Shown here in pieces: positions 25,797 through 38,577 of a stretch of DNA of 64,000 nt. The stretch comes from Nannochloropsis oceanica (taxonomy: Eukaryota; Sar; Eustigmatophyceae; Eustigmatales; Monodopsidaceae). The notes beneath the pieces were generated by a model. The model was not told where the DNA came from and made no database searches. It was given only the letters and a program-made list of their open reading frames with translations. Position 1 is the first letter of the stretch. Each line of letters starts with the position of its first letter. The position numbers and the translations under genes were made by a program. Location: positions 581,578 to 645,577 of the forward strand of contig CP038120.1 in NCBI GenBank assembly GCA_004519485.1, written 5' to 3'.

Positions 25797-26282
25797 TCAC
25801 TCCACCAGCAATCCCATTCCCCATGCTAGCCCTTCCATCACTTCTCTTTCTTTCTCCTCCTTCTCATCCTCGCTCCTCTGCACCTTTCCCTTCCCCTCCT
25901 TCCCTCCCTCCCCCTCCGCCTCCTCTCCAAAACCCTTCCCTTCCGCCATCGCTTGCAGGCACATCTGAAACGCCCGCGCCCATTCCGCATTCCGTCTATG
26001 ATGAGGAGGTGTCACATGACACGCTCTTTCTCCTTCCCTCCCTTCCTTTTCTTGCATCACTACCTCCATTTGATACTCTTCTTCCCGCGAGCCCTCCATC
26101 CCCACGATTTCAGAAGAAGGCACTTCATGCTGCCCGTGGTGTCTGCTGTCCTTCTTAGCTGCCTCAACACCCTCAACAGCAGCAGGGGGAGCGGGAGGAT
26201 GACTAAGGGAGAGCTGAGTAGATGTTGTAGAAGTGACGGAAAAGGAAGGAGGAGGAACGCGAGGAGGAAGAGGACGAAACAT
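25797..26282 (-). CDS. Possible small hypothetical protein (161 codons)
   Basis: A continuous minus-strand frame from ATG at 26282 to TGA. The product is Pro/Ser-rich at the N-terminus, then Glu/Gly/Lys-rich with a short less biased segment (NAEWARAFQMCLQAMAEG). It does not match a family I know. Support is weak: purine-rich DNA favours long frames, and no partner exon was found. An acceptor-like 'ttcctacag' lies just upstream on the same strand, so the true gene, if any, may have another exon. Confidence 0.25.
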   Translation of the reverse strand: MFRPLPPRVPPPSFSVTSTTSTQLSLSHPPAPPAAVEGVEAAKKDSRHHGQHEVPSSEIVGMEGSREEEYQMEVVMQEKEGREGERACHVTPPHHRRNAEWARAFQMCLQAMAEGKGFGEEAEGEGGKEGKGKVQRSEDEKEEKEREVMEGLAWGMGLLVE

Positions 26283-27138
26283 AGCAACGACTTACTGCCC
26301 GGGCCTTCGGCCTCGCCTGTAGGAATATATGAATAAGGATGCAGAAGAAGTGATAGCTATAAGTGTGTGGATGATGAAGAATCCAAGTTATTCTGTGTAC
26401 TCTCAACCAGGGGGAGGAAGTGCGATAGACTCTCGGAGAGCAGGACAGAGCCCCTATGATGATGGTGGAGGGAAGAGGAGGACGGGCCGGTGCGATGAGG
26501 GTAAAATGGCAGAGACATAGACTGTACCACTTATTGGGTATATGCATAAACGAGGAGAGAGAGGGGTAAGGTCAGCAGCAGAGTACTCGCACACAAATCG
26601 ACAAGGACGCCCCAGAGCTGCCTTGTGCAAGCGTACTACATGGCTGAGTCCTCACACCCTCAAATAACTTGCCGCCACGACAAATGTATATAAATCACAG
26701 GGCTTTTAAGTACCCGCCCTTTATCCAATTGTCGCCGTATTTTCAGCGTCCCAAACGAAATCAGTGAAAGCCCTACTACGGGGGTTGGCAGCTGCGTCTT
26801 TTCAGGCCAATGGAGGGAAGGACGGAACCACAGGGTTATGGTCTTTCTGCTCTTACGGAACTCATGTGCCCTGCACCTCGGTTACCGCTTTTTCACCGCT
26901 TGCGATTCTTATCATTGTCCTTCTTAAGGAAGGAACAGTATAGGAGAGAACACTTTTTTTGACGAATTCCGTTGGATGACAACGTCTTTCCAAAAGGCAG
27001 GAGGTTGTACAACACGGCGGCTTGGCATGTTCTTTGCCAAAAAATTTTTTCGTAAACCTGATTCAGCATTTTGCTTGTGCAAAGTTGCATGTAAATTAAA
27101 AGATTTTTTGGAATCGTGGTTCTCCTCACCTCCTCCTG
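26283..27138. other. Intergenic, no gene recognised
   Basis: Mixed-composition sequence with few TCCC tracts. Short ORFs on both strands show no recognisable protein features. The right part is upstream promoter sequence for the ankyrin gene that follows. Confidence 0.5.
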
Positions 27139-27146
27139 TATAAAAG
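27139..27146 (+). promoter_or_regulatory. TATA box of ankyrin gene 1
   Basis: TATAAAAG, about 175 bp upstream of the ATG at 27320, placing transcription start near 27170. Spacing leaves room for a 5' UTR or a short leading intron ending at the AG just before 27265. Confidence 0.55.
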
Positions 27147-27319
27147 TGCAAGGCGGTCTTACTTCTAACTTCCCTCATTACATACAGGATCGACACAACT
27201 GCAAACAAAGCGTTGTGTTATCAGCATCTTTTCTCTGTTCCCCTCGCCCACCACTCTGAACAGGCGCATCAAAGATCCGGCAACTCCGTCAGCAAGCGGC
27301 CAGTCTCATAGCCCACTTC

Positions 27320-28735
27320 ATGAAGATGTTCCTCCCCCTAGGCGCTCTCGCAGAGGATGATGTGGGCGACCTGCAAGACTTTCTCAATACCTACCACTGC
27401 GCCGCCAAGTACTTCATGGGCTTCGATGGGATGACCCTCCTCCATTATGCCGCGCAACAAGGCAGTGGAAAAATCACTGCCTGGCTCGTTCATCCTCATC
27501 GAGGCCTTGACTTGGACGCCCGCAACATCCAAGGACGCACCGCTCTCTTTATTGCTGCTTCTACCGGTGGACCAGGAAGCGCTAGGGTCGTAGAGATTCT
27601 GTTGAAAGCAGGAGCAGATCCCTCCATCCCTACTTTGATTGGGAGTACCGCTCTGATGGTGGCAAGGAGCGCAGAAGTCATGAAGTTACTATTGCAGTAT
27701 CCGGAGAAGAAAGAAGAGGATGAGAATGATGAGGAAGTAGGGATGACGGAGGTAACGGAGAAATCAAAAAAACGAGGAGAGAGAGGAGGGAAACAATTGA
27801 TTTTGTTAATTACTGGAGGAGGATTAGATGGGGTAATGTATAAATATGAGAAAGACTGCGGTGAAGCAGGGACCAACGAAAAAGAAAGAGGGTTAGGGTC
27901 ATGTCGGGCATATCGATGCGGAGGAGAGAGTGACCGGGGAGGAGGAGGGCGAGAAGGCGCACCTGGGAGTGACATGAGATGGGAAAGAAAAGGGAAACGA
28001 ATGAATTATGAGACACAAACACCATTGGACATAGATGCAATGGATGTCAACGGACACACCGCCCTGCACCACGCCATGTTCGGCGGCCGCAAGGCATACT
28101 GGGCTCTTCCCCTCCTCCTTGCCAATGGAGCCAACCCTTGGGTAAAAGACAGACGGGGAAGACTTTCTATCTACTACCTCTCGAGATATTCCCAGCCCGC
28201 TTTTATCGAGGCTTTGCTTTCTAAGGCCATGACCTCCCCTCCGCCGCCGGTGTGGAGTTTGTGTAAAGCGCGGGCGGCAGAGGAAGTGGAGGAGATGGAG
28301 GAGAGGGAGAAAGAGAGGGAGAAGGGGTGTGCAGATGGACAGGAAGTGAGCAGGCCGTCAGGAGTGCGGGGAGTATGTAGGACAGATATACGTAAAATAA
28401 TGGGAGTATCGGAAGCGGAACTTATAGAGGAGGAAGAAGCGGAGGAGGAAGGAGGGAAGGTGATGGCGCAGGAAGAGAGGGGAAGGGGGGGGAAGGGTAG
28501 GGTGGCTTGTTCGGTGGAAGAAAGGGCAAAAAAGGGAAACAAGATGCCTCGTATTGTGTGGACAGGAGGAAGTATGGAGGTCAAGGAGGCGAACGAGGTG
28601 GTGAAGGCTGTGGTTCGATTTGTGGTAGGTGGGGAAGGAGGGAGGTTACGGAGGGAGGGAGGGAGAGCAGTATTGCCCACGGAGTTATTTGCGGAGCTGG
28701 TAGAGATGATGGACTGGCAGGGACGGGAAGGCTGA
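27320..28735 (+). CDS. Ankyrin-repeat protein 1 with shared C-terminal module
   Basis: Single-exon frame of 471 codons from ATG 27320. Ankyrin-type segments include GMTLLHYAAQQGSG, GRTALFIAAS with LLKAGADPSI, GSTALMVA, GHTALHHAMFGG with LLLANGANPW, and GRLSIYYLSRYS. Two low-complexity charged stretches interrupt the repeats. The C-terminus (MPRIVW ... AVVRFVVGGEGG ... LPTELFAELVEMM) recurs in the other three ankyrin genes of the window. Ankyrin repeats mediate protein binding; the partner is unknown and there is no signal peptide or membrane segment. The frame stays open upstream of the ATG to an acceptor-like 'ctctgaacag' before 27265, so an additional 5' exon is possible; the upstream residues (IRQLRQQAASLIAHF) look protein-like. 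Confidence 0.82.
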   Translation: MKMFLPLGALAEDDVGDLQDFLNTYHCAAKYFMGFDGMTLLHYAAQQGSGKITAWLVHPHRGLDLDARNIQGRTALFIAASTGGPGSARVVEILLKAGADPSIPTLIGSTALMVARSAEVMKLLLQYPEKKEEDENDEEVGMTEVTEKSKKRGERGGKQLILLITGGGLDGVMYKYEKDCGEAGTNEKERGLGSCRAYRCGGESDRGGGGREGAPGSDMRWERKGKRMNYETQTPLDIDAMDVNGHTALHHAMFGGRKAYWALPLLLANGANPWVKDRRGRLSIYYLSRYSQPAFIEALLSKAMTSPPPPVWSLCKARAAEEVEEMEEREKEREKGCADGQEVSRPSGVRGVCRTDIRKIMGVSEAELIEEEEAEEEGGKVMAQEERGRGGKGRVACSVEERAKKGNKMPRIVWTGGSMEVKEANEVVKAVVRFVVGGEGGRLRREGGRAVLPTELFAELVEMMDWQGREG

Positions 28736-29576
28736 TTGGGAGGAGAATGAGCGGGAAGTGGAGGAGTAGGCGGTGGTGAATGATGACGAGAAGGAGGAAG
28801 GGTATCGATATATTTTACCAAGACGAGCAGAAGCATAAGGGGAGGATAATTAAATTCTTGCGCAATTCATGCTCATTTTTATAGCCTATACTAAGATTGG
28901 CACTGCTCCTTCAGTCTTTATTGATAGAAACTTACTTCTATCGTACTTGTTTTGTTGCTGCTGGCGGGTGGGCACGTATTTTCTCAAAAGGAAAGACACT
29001 AGGAAGGCTGAATATTCATCTGTATGATTGGACATGCAAGAGGGCATTAGAAAATAACACAAATAGAACAATATTCATGTAATTTGCGGTAGGCGCGTAG
29101 TTCGACAAAAAAGTTGGTAATTTTATATACAGAGAGAATCTAGATCAGCCCTCTGCTAATCTTTTCCTCCCTGGCTTGAAGCAAGAGGAAGATTATTATG
29201 CATTCACCCAAGCGCTGTCGCAGCCTTACCGAGATGACAACAAGCTTGTGGCCATAGAAGCTCTTGTGTCCTCAGTGCATCTACTTCGACTTGAACATTT
29301 CTTCACAGGCACGCGTGCTTTTGTCTGATGGGTAATGGTAATCGCGACACAAGTTGAACCGACCGTATTTGAAACAAAAGGCACATGTCCCTCCACTCCA
29401 CCCAGAACCCTCTGGTGCAGAGTCCCTGTACACGTAATTCATGCGCGTGCATGGTCTGCAAGGTGACAGTCGCTATATTATCCAGTGATGCGGGTGCTGA
29501 CAGGGGCCATCGGGTGGCTACCCTTTGTCGAAATCCTCATGATGCTCCACACCACGCCCCCTCACAAATAAGCTAT
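28736..29576. other. Intergenic, no gene recognised
   Basis: Relatively AT-rich spacer between two co-directed genes: 3' UTR of ankyrin gene 1, then promoter sequence. No repeats or RNA genes recognised. Confidence 0.5.
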
Positions 29577-29588
29577 TGCTATATATTC
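29577..29588 (+). promoter_or_regulatory. Putative TATA element of the GH5 gene
   Basis: The string 'gctatatattc' lies about 45 bp before the ATG at 29629, which would give a very short 5' UTR. Position fits a TATA element; no other support. Confidence 0.35.
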
Positions 29589-29628
29589 ACTCGCTCACAC
29601 TACACACACCATCCGCACATAGTCAACG

Positions 29629-33175
<3,547 letters not shown>

Positions 33176-33935
33176 GGGCTGCAACCAAGGGAAGGAGGGG
33201 GGGAAGGAGGGGGCGCCAGTCGTGAAGGTAATTTAGGACGTATGCGTCTGACGGCTGAAAGGAATATTTGATGGGTCAGAACGAGAAGGATGGATGTATG
33301 GCCGTAACGCATGCTATTGGGGGGGCATATATTATATTATATATTACATATTACATCAAAGAAAACAGGGAAAGAGGGTGGGCGGGGTCGAGACTTTGCA
33401 TGTGTGAGAGTAGTAATGGGATGGCGTGTGGGCGTTAGAGGGACAGCTGAATGTGTGTTAAGTCTTGGTCGTATCTATCTGTAGGGTATAGCGTTGTCAC
33501 TTTGTCACAGCCTCGCCTCCCAGCTGTGTGTGGGTGTAAGTGTATATGTGTATGTGTATGCGGGGAAACAATACGACCAGCCAGGAATCTCCGCAAGAGG
33601 TGAATTATAACAAGGACGAGAAGAAGAACAGAAATGGCTGGGAGTTATGGCAAGGAGGATCCACCTTAGGGTCTAATGGGGGGCATCGAGTCCAGAACCA
33701 ACCGCCACAGCCGTCGATGAAAATTTGGGGGTTGGGGGGGGGGGGACAAACGCAGTGTAGCGAATCAAAACGCAGCAGAGAATAACAGATTTGGGGTCCA
33801 TCGCATCGTCAGAACGTGCGGGTGAAGCGCGCTTACAGGGAATCCACTTTCGCTCTCCTATTTTAATAAACGGATCATGTGGGTCGCCATATTTGTTTAA
33901 TTTCATTGCTGCTAAGTCTATAACAGGTCAGTCAT
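33176..33935. other. Convergent intergenic region
   Basis: Lies between two genes transcribed towards each other, so both 3' UTRs fall here. Contains a short AT stretch near 33328-33356 and a G-run near 33730-33748. No gene recognised. Confidence 0.5.
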
Positions 33936-35935
33936 TCATTCATGTCCTATAATGCCTCTTTTTTTCTCGGCGATTTCGTCTTTTCCTTCCTCCCTCCCTG
34001 CCTCGTAGGCCCTGAAAAATAAGTCATAAGCCTTTATCAGACGCGCTCGCAATGGCTGCGCTCTCTCAAACAGCACCTGCTGCTCCGCCTGGTACTCCCT
34101 CCGTCCCTCTTCCGTTTCGATCTTAATAGGCGATACTGGGAATGCATATCCCTCCTGCTGCTGCTGCTGCTGTAGTTCAGCACCGCTTACTTCTCGGAGC
34201 ACAGTTAGATCATAAGGAGACGCCCGCATATCCACCACCCGACACGCCACCGCCAATGACAAGGTTTCCTCCAGCAGGTCGCTGGGCGCATACGGGCCCA
34301 ATTTAACTGCCCATTTGAACAAATCCATATTTGCGTGTAAACATCCCGGCTGTTCATGTAACGCTTGCCCAAGCAGTCGACCCTGACTCAAGTCGTCGTG
34401 AAAGATATTCAGGGGACGGGCGTCAGGGGTGAAAAACCGAAACGCGTCAAAATGCGTGCAGCGCATCGGGCGCTCTTCCACGAAGCGATTCAAGACTTGT
34501 TGGGGTATGCGCAAAGGCAAGGCATCTTGGTATTTATGGGGCGGTGGGTGGGTAGAAGAGGGCGGGTGATAGAGCATCGCCCACTGTGGGTTGCGGAGGG
34601 AAGGAAGAGGGAGGAGGGTGGGGAAGGGACGTGAGACCCCGATATTTGAAAAACCGTCAATTTCAATCTCACGTCCACTCGGATACAGAGACAGGCGAGC
34701 AAAACAAGGACAAACGCTGACAAGTCATTTGAACATCTCCCTCTGAATCTCCTGCCTTGGAGCAAACCCGTGGATGGATGCCCTTACCTCGTGCGCGCCA
34801 TGACAAAAGAAGATGGGCGGCCGTGTGGTCGTCGCGCGCATCACACACAAGCCGAAGCGCAAAGCCTCTAAATGCTTGTCGGTAAATGACGCCACCCCCG
34901 GTAACGGCAGCCATACCAGACCTCGAGTTCCTTCCTCCCTCCCTCCCTCCTCTGCACACGTCCGAACCATTACGGTCTTGCTCGCTAGGAAGCTTGGCAA
35001 GAGCTCGTCTACCCCTTCCTCTTCTCTTTCTGCTGCAGCAGAAGCTGCTTCTTTTGCGAATTTCCCTCCCTTTGGGTCATTTTCCTCATCCAGCGAGAGG
35101 ATTACAGGCTCAATTCCCACCGAAAAGTCCAGTAGGGCTTGAGACTTAAAGTGGTAGTACTACAGGAGGGAGGGAGGGAGGGAGGAAGGGAGGGAGGGAG
35201 GGAGGCAGGGAGAGAGAGGGATGTCAGAGTGAGAATCATTTGTGAGTATTTGGCATGCACCACTCTACATAGCTCTTCATTCCTTCGCCCTCTCCATCCA
35301 TTCTGTGTATTTGCTGCCTTTACCTCAAATAAGAAGTTGAATATCTGTACCAACCAGTAGTGAGGACGATAGGGAAACAAGAGGGAGATGTATGAGTGTA
35401 CGCTTACAGTAAATGGCGGTATCGACATCTGTGCAAGGAAACGTTCCATTCTGTTCCTTCCTCCCTCCTCCACAACTCCCTACTATCTCATTACCGGGTT
35501 GCCGTGGTCATGCCTGGTGCTCCCTCCCATCAGAGCCAGCATCCTTGACTTGTGCTCTCGGGCCTTGGCCTCCCATGCGGCCCGCGGCAAGCAAGTCATC
35601 TCCTCGGGATTTATGCCCCAGAGACGCTGTGTTGTCCTGGTATCAAGTGTGAGTCGGGGAAGACAATAGGAAGGCGACGAGGGAGGGTTGGCAAGGGAGG
35701 AGGAGGAGGAGGAGGAGGAGGAGGAGGAGGAGGAGGAGGAGGAGGAGGAGGAGAACGACGAGGAGGAGGAGGAGGAGGACGAGGAGGAGGACGAGGAGGA
35801 GGAGCAGGAGGACGAGGGAAGAGAGGAGGGAGAAGCTCTGGTGGCAAAAGCCAAGGAATGGGATGAGTGGGCAGCAATTGTCCGGACCCGTGCAGCGGTA
35901 GCCAGCGTAGATAGTCTGTTGAAGGTGACTGGCAT
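33936..35935 (-). CDS. Homologue of the actinobacterial family labelled '3-methyladenine DNA glycosylase', with presequence
   Basis: Exons (minus): 35495-35935, 35324-35344, 34788-35159, 33936-34583; in frame, 493 aa. The second exon is only 21 nt (IFNFLFE). Joined motifs: NPIFNFLFE-YYHFKSQALL, IEPVILSLD, PPIFFCHGAHE-WAMLYH, RCTHFDAFRFFTP, EQPGCLHANMDLFKWA, VVDMRASPYDL. From memory these match a bacterial family, common in actinobacteria, that databases often call 3-methyladenine DNA glycosylase; biochemical support for that label is unknown to me. The start chosen (MPVTFNRLSTLATAARVRT) gives an Arg/Ser/Ala-rich mitochondrial- or plastid-style presequence, followed by a poly-Ser tract of about 45 residues from TCC codons. 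In-frame ATGs at 36064 and 36121 are alternatives. Shares its promoter region with the divergent cupin gene. Confidence 0.72.
35324..35344 (-). other. 21-nt micro-exon
   Basis: Encodes IFNFLFE between 'ggtacag' and 'gtaaag'. Skipping it would leave the frame intact but delete the conserved NFLFEYY motif of the family, so it is very likely used. Confidence 0.7.
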
Positions 35936-36297
35936 AGCTAGAGGTCGCACTGGGATGAGGAGAAGGACGAGGAGGATGAGGTGCAGCAAAGGGAGGGGAG
36001 AGAGAAGTGCACTGGTTGGGATACTAGGAGCGGCAGCAGCAGCAGAACGACAAGTTTGTTGCATCCTTCCCCGCCTCAGATCCTTGAGAACCCCTTCTCT
36101 TTTTCGTGCGGCTTCGACCAAGGGTTCATGTCTCTTATCCTGTGGTTTGTATGGTGGATGGTGGTATCGTGTCTGTGTAGGATTTCGGAGGGTACGTATG
36201 ATGTGACGGCGTTGGCGACTGCTTTTTTTTGTGAATTGCCGCGGCTTACACCATGCAATCGATTCAAGGCCTTACATAACCCCTTTTTGTTCACACC

Positions 36298-37762
36298 ATG
36301 CACACAGAGCAGGATATGTTGCCGTTGCTTTTGGAAGACGAACGTCGAGGGGCACGAAGAGTCGTGCTGCCGCTCCTGAAGACGCTGGGGCTTCTGCTGG
36401 TGCTGCTGCTCACTATAATCTCACAGGCAGCAGCAATTACCTCGACCACCACGACAGTCAGCGACGGCTCCTGTAGCGCAGCATCTACGGTAAGGGCAGG
36501 TAGCGTCGGGAAGTGCACAGAGGAAGAGTGACTTGTCTGTGCGGCGTGGCGCGGTTGCCGTCTCTTGTCCGTGCAGGCACGAGGGCGGTGATCCACGGCA
36601 CTGCGTCCGACACGAAATAGTCTGTACTCACAGACATTAAAATATGCTGAGCTGAGTCTGAATTCATTGCTGTTCAATTTTTGGGAGGGCTGAACTCAAG
36701 AAATTGCGCGCCTCTCTCTCTGCTCACCTCATTTAATCCCCCATTGGTCCGCCCGCCTCATCTCTACCTCCTCCACTTCACTTCTCTCGCAATCCCCCCA
36801 ACCATCCTACATTTGTTTTCCCCATTAAGTCACACGCCCATGACAGGGACGAGAATCATAAAAACGGCGTAGGCAGCCGTGTCCTCCATGAAGATGACCA
36901 GATAAAGGTCTGGGAGATGGTAAGGAAGGGAGGAAGGGAGGAAGGGAGGGAGGGGAGTAAGGGAGAGGAGGAGAGGGGGAGGAAAGACGGAAAGTCAAAT
37001 TGGATGGTACACAATGCCGGAAGGAAGAAGGGTGGAAGGGGGGGGGACTAAGGGAGGGAGGGAAGGAGGGAATGGAGACCGCCTTTTTTCCCTTGAATGT
37101 CTCGTGACGCAAGTACACGTCTAAGTTTCCTCCCTCCCTCCCTTCCTCCCTTTTCCCACCAGATCCTGCAGCCAGGAGAGTTGGCCCCGCTTCACACGCA
37201 TGAGTACCCCTACACCTTCATCGTGGAGGTAGGAAATGAGGGAGGTTGGTAGGGAGGAAGGGAGGGAGAGAATGAATGACGGGGGCGGTCCACACACAGT
37301 GAGACGAACAACTCAATGATCGGGACTTAACCCTCTTTCTCCCCTCCCTCTTGCTCTCCATCCCTCCCTCTCTGCCTCCCTCCCTCCTCCCGAACGGTAG
37401 AGCGGGTCTACCGTGGAAGTGCGGGGGGCCGAGGAAGAGCATCTGCTTACGTTTACGGCCCATGCAGGCGAGGTCCTCTCCTTTAACCTTATCGGTACGT
37501 GGAGGGAGCGAAGGAAGGAGGGTGAGAAGCCTGAGGATAGTGGATTTCCTCTCTCTTTCCTCGTCTATTGAAACGGTAATCGCCTACAAGGAACATCACC
37601 TACACCCTTCCCTCCCTACCTCCCTCTCCCTCTCTCCCTCCCTCAGGCGACGAGCTGGTGGATCCCACGGGCCAATATCGCCTCAACAAGAGCCACAGCG
37701 CTCGCAATATCGGTGCAAGTATCTTCAAGGAAATGTTGATCGAGAAAAAGACTAAACAGTAA
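36298..37762 (+). CDS. Membrane-anchored or secreted cupin-domain protein, 5 exons
   Basis: Exons: 36298-36489, 36830-36919, 37163-37228, 37401-37494, 37647-37762; 185 aa. An N-terminal hydrophobic segment (about residues 22-42, LPLLKTLGLLLVLLLTIIS) suggests a signal anchor or signal peptide. The rest is a single small beta-barrel cupin: RVLHEDDQIKVWEM, LQPGELAPLHTHEYPYTFIV (metal-binding HxH), VEVRGAEEE, and HAGEVLSFNLIGDEL. This resembles the short cupin family in which 'RVWEM..PGE..P.H.H..' is the core; substrate is unknown. It diverges from the glycosylase-like gene with about 360 bp between starts. A second copy of the end of the last exon lies 83 bp downstream and could be an alternative 3' exon. 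Confidence 0.82.
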
Positions 37763-37844
37763 AGAATTAAACCATGGCTGCCCTCCCTCCCTCCCTCCCT
37801 CCCTCCCTCTCTCCCTCCCTCTTTCCCTCGTTTCCCGCCACAAA

Positions 37845-37886
37845 GGTGTGACTATAATTAAGAAAATGTTCTTCGAGAAGAAATGA
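37845..37886 (+). pseudogene. Copy of the terminal cupin exon (relic or alternative 3' exon)
   Basis: Encodes GVTIIKKMFFEKK then TGA, against GASIFKEMLIEKK in the true last exon (37712-37750). The copies are separated by a (TCCC)n run. An AG lies directly before this copy ('acaaag'), so use as an alternative terminal exon is possible. Confidence 0.65.
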
Positions 37887-38577
37887 ATTAAAATGCACGA
37901 AGGAAATGGAGGGGGGGGGAAGGTAGAGAGGAAGGGAAGGAGGGAAGATGATAAAAAGGCAAAAACGTCCACTAGGAATCTGACAGCCTGGACTTCCCCG
38001 GAAACTCGGGAAGAGGCAGGCGAGGAAGGGAAGGAGAGAGGGAGGGAGGGATGGGCACTAAAAACTAATTGGTCATTTTAAGAACAAAAAGGATTCAGGA
38101 ATGCCGAATGATTTCCCTGGCTCCTGTTTCTCCCTCCCCCTTCGTTTAAATCTGACAGATGGAGGGAGGAGATTGGGTGTCTGGCATCATACCGTAGGCT
38201 TCGTATCCCCCCTTCAAGTAACACGTCCTCGAAGGCCTATGTAAGGAAAAGGTACACGCGCTTCCTCTACTGCCTTCATACCAGAAGGAGAGAGAAGAAT
38301 TAAGGGTGGGAAATCCATTTTCCTTTTTTCTTTATCTCTCACTACTCATCGTGCTACCTCCACTGCTTCCATGCCAGAAGGACATGGAGAAACTACCATA
38401 GGGTTACGATATTTCTTATTCCTTTTCCCCCCTCCCACTACTCATCGATCGGATATGTGCAAAATCTGTCCGGGATGTCCCTAGCCCTATAGTATTTGCC
38501 CTATAGTATTCTTTCCATGAGGACAACGCAACCCAAATCCCATTATTATATTAAATAACATGATATTTTCCATCAGT
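37887..38577. other. Convergent intergenic region
   Basis: 3' UTRs of the cupin and haloperoxidase genes. A partially repeated phrase ('tgccttcataccagaaggag' near 38270 and 'ctgcttccatgccagaagga' near 38361) marks a weak direct duplication of about 90 bp. No gene recognised. Confidence 0.45.

Noticed and set aside
28507-28779. Plus-strand alternative frame over the end of ankyrin gene 1
   Set aside because: Shadow of the real frame; the shared C-terminal module lies in the other frame.
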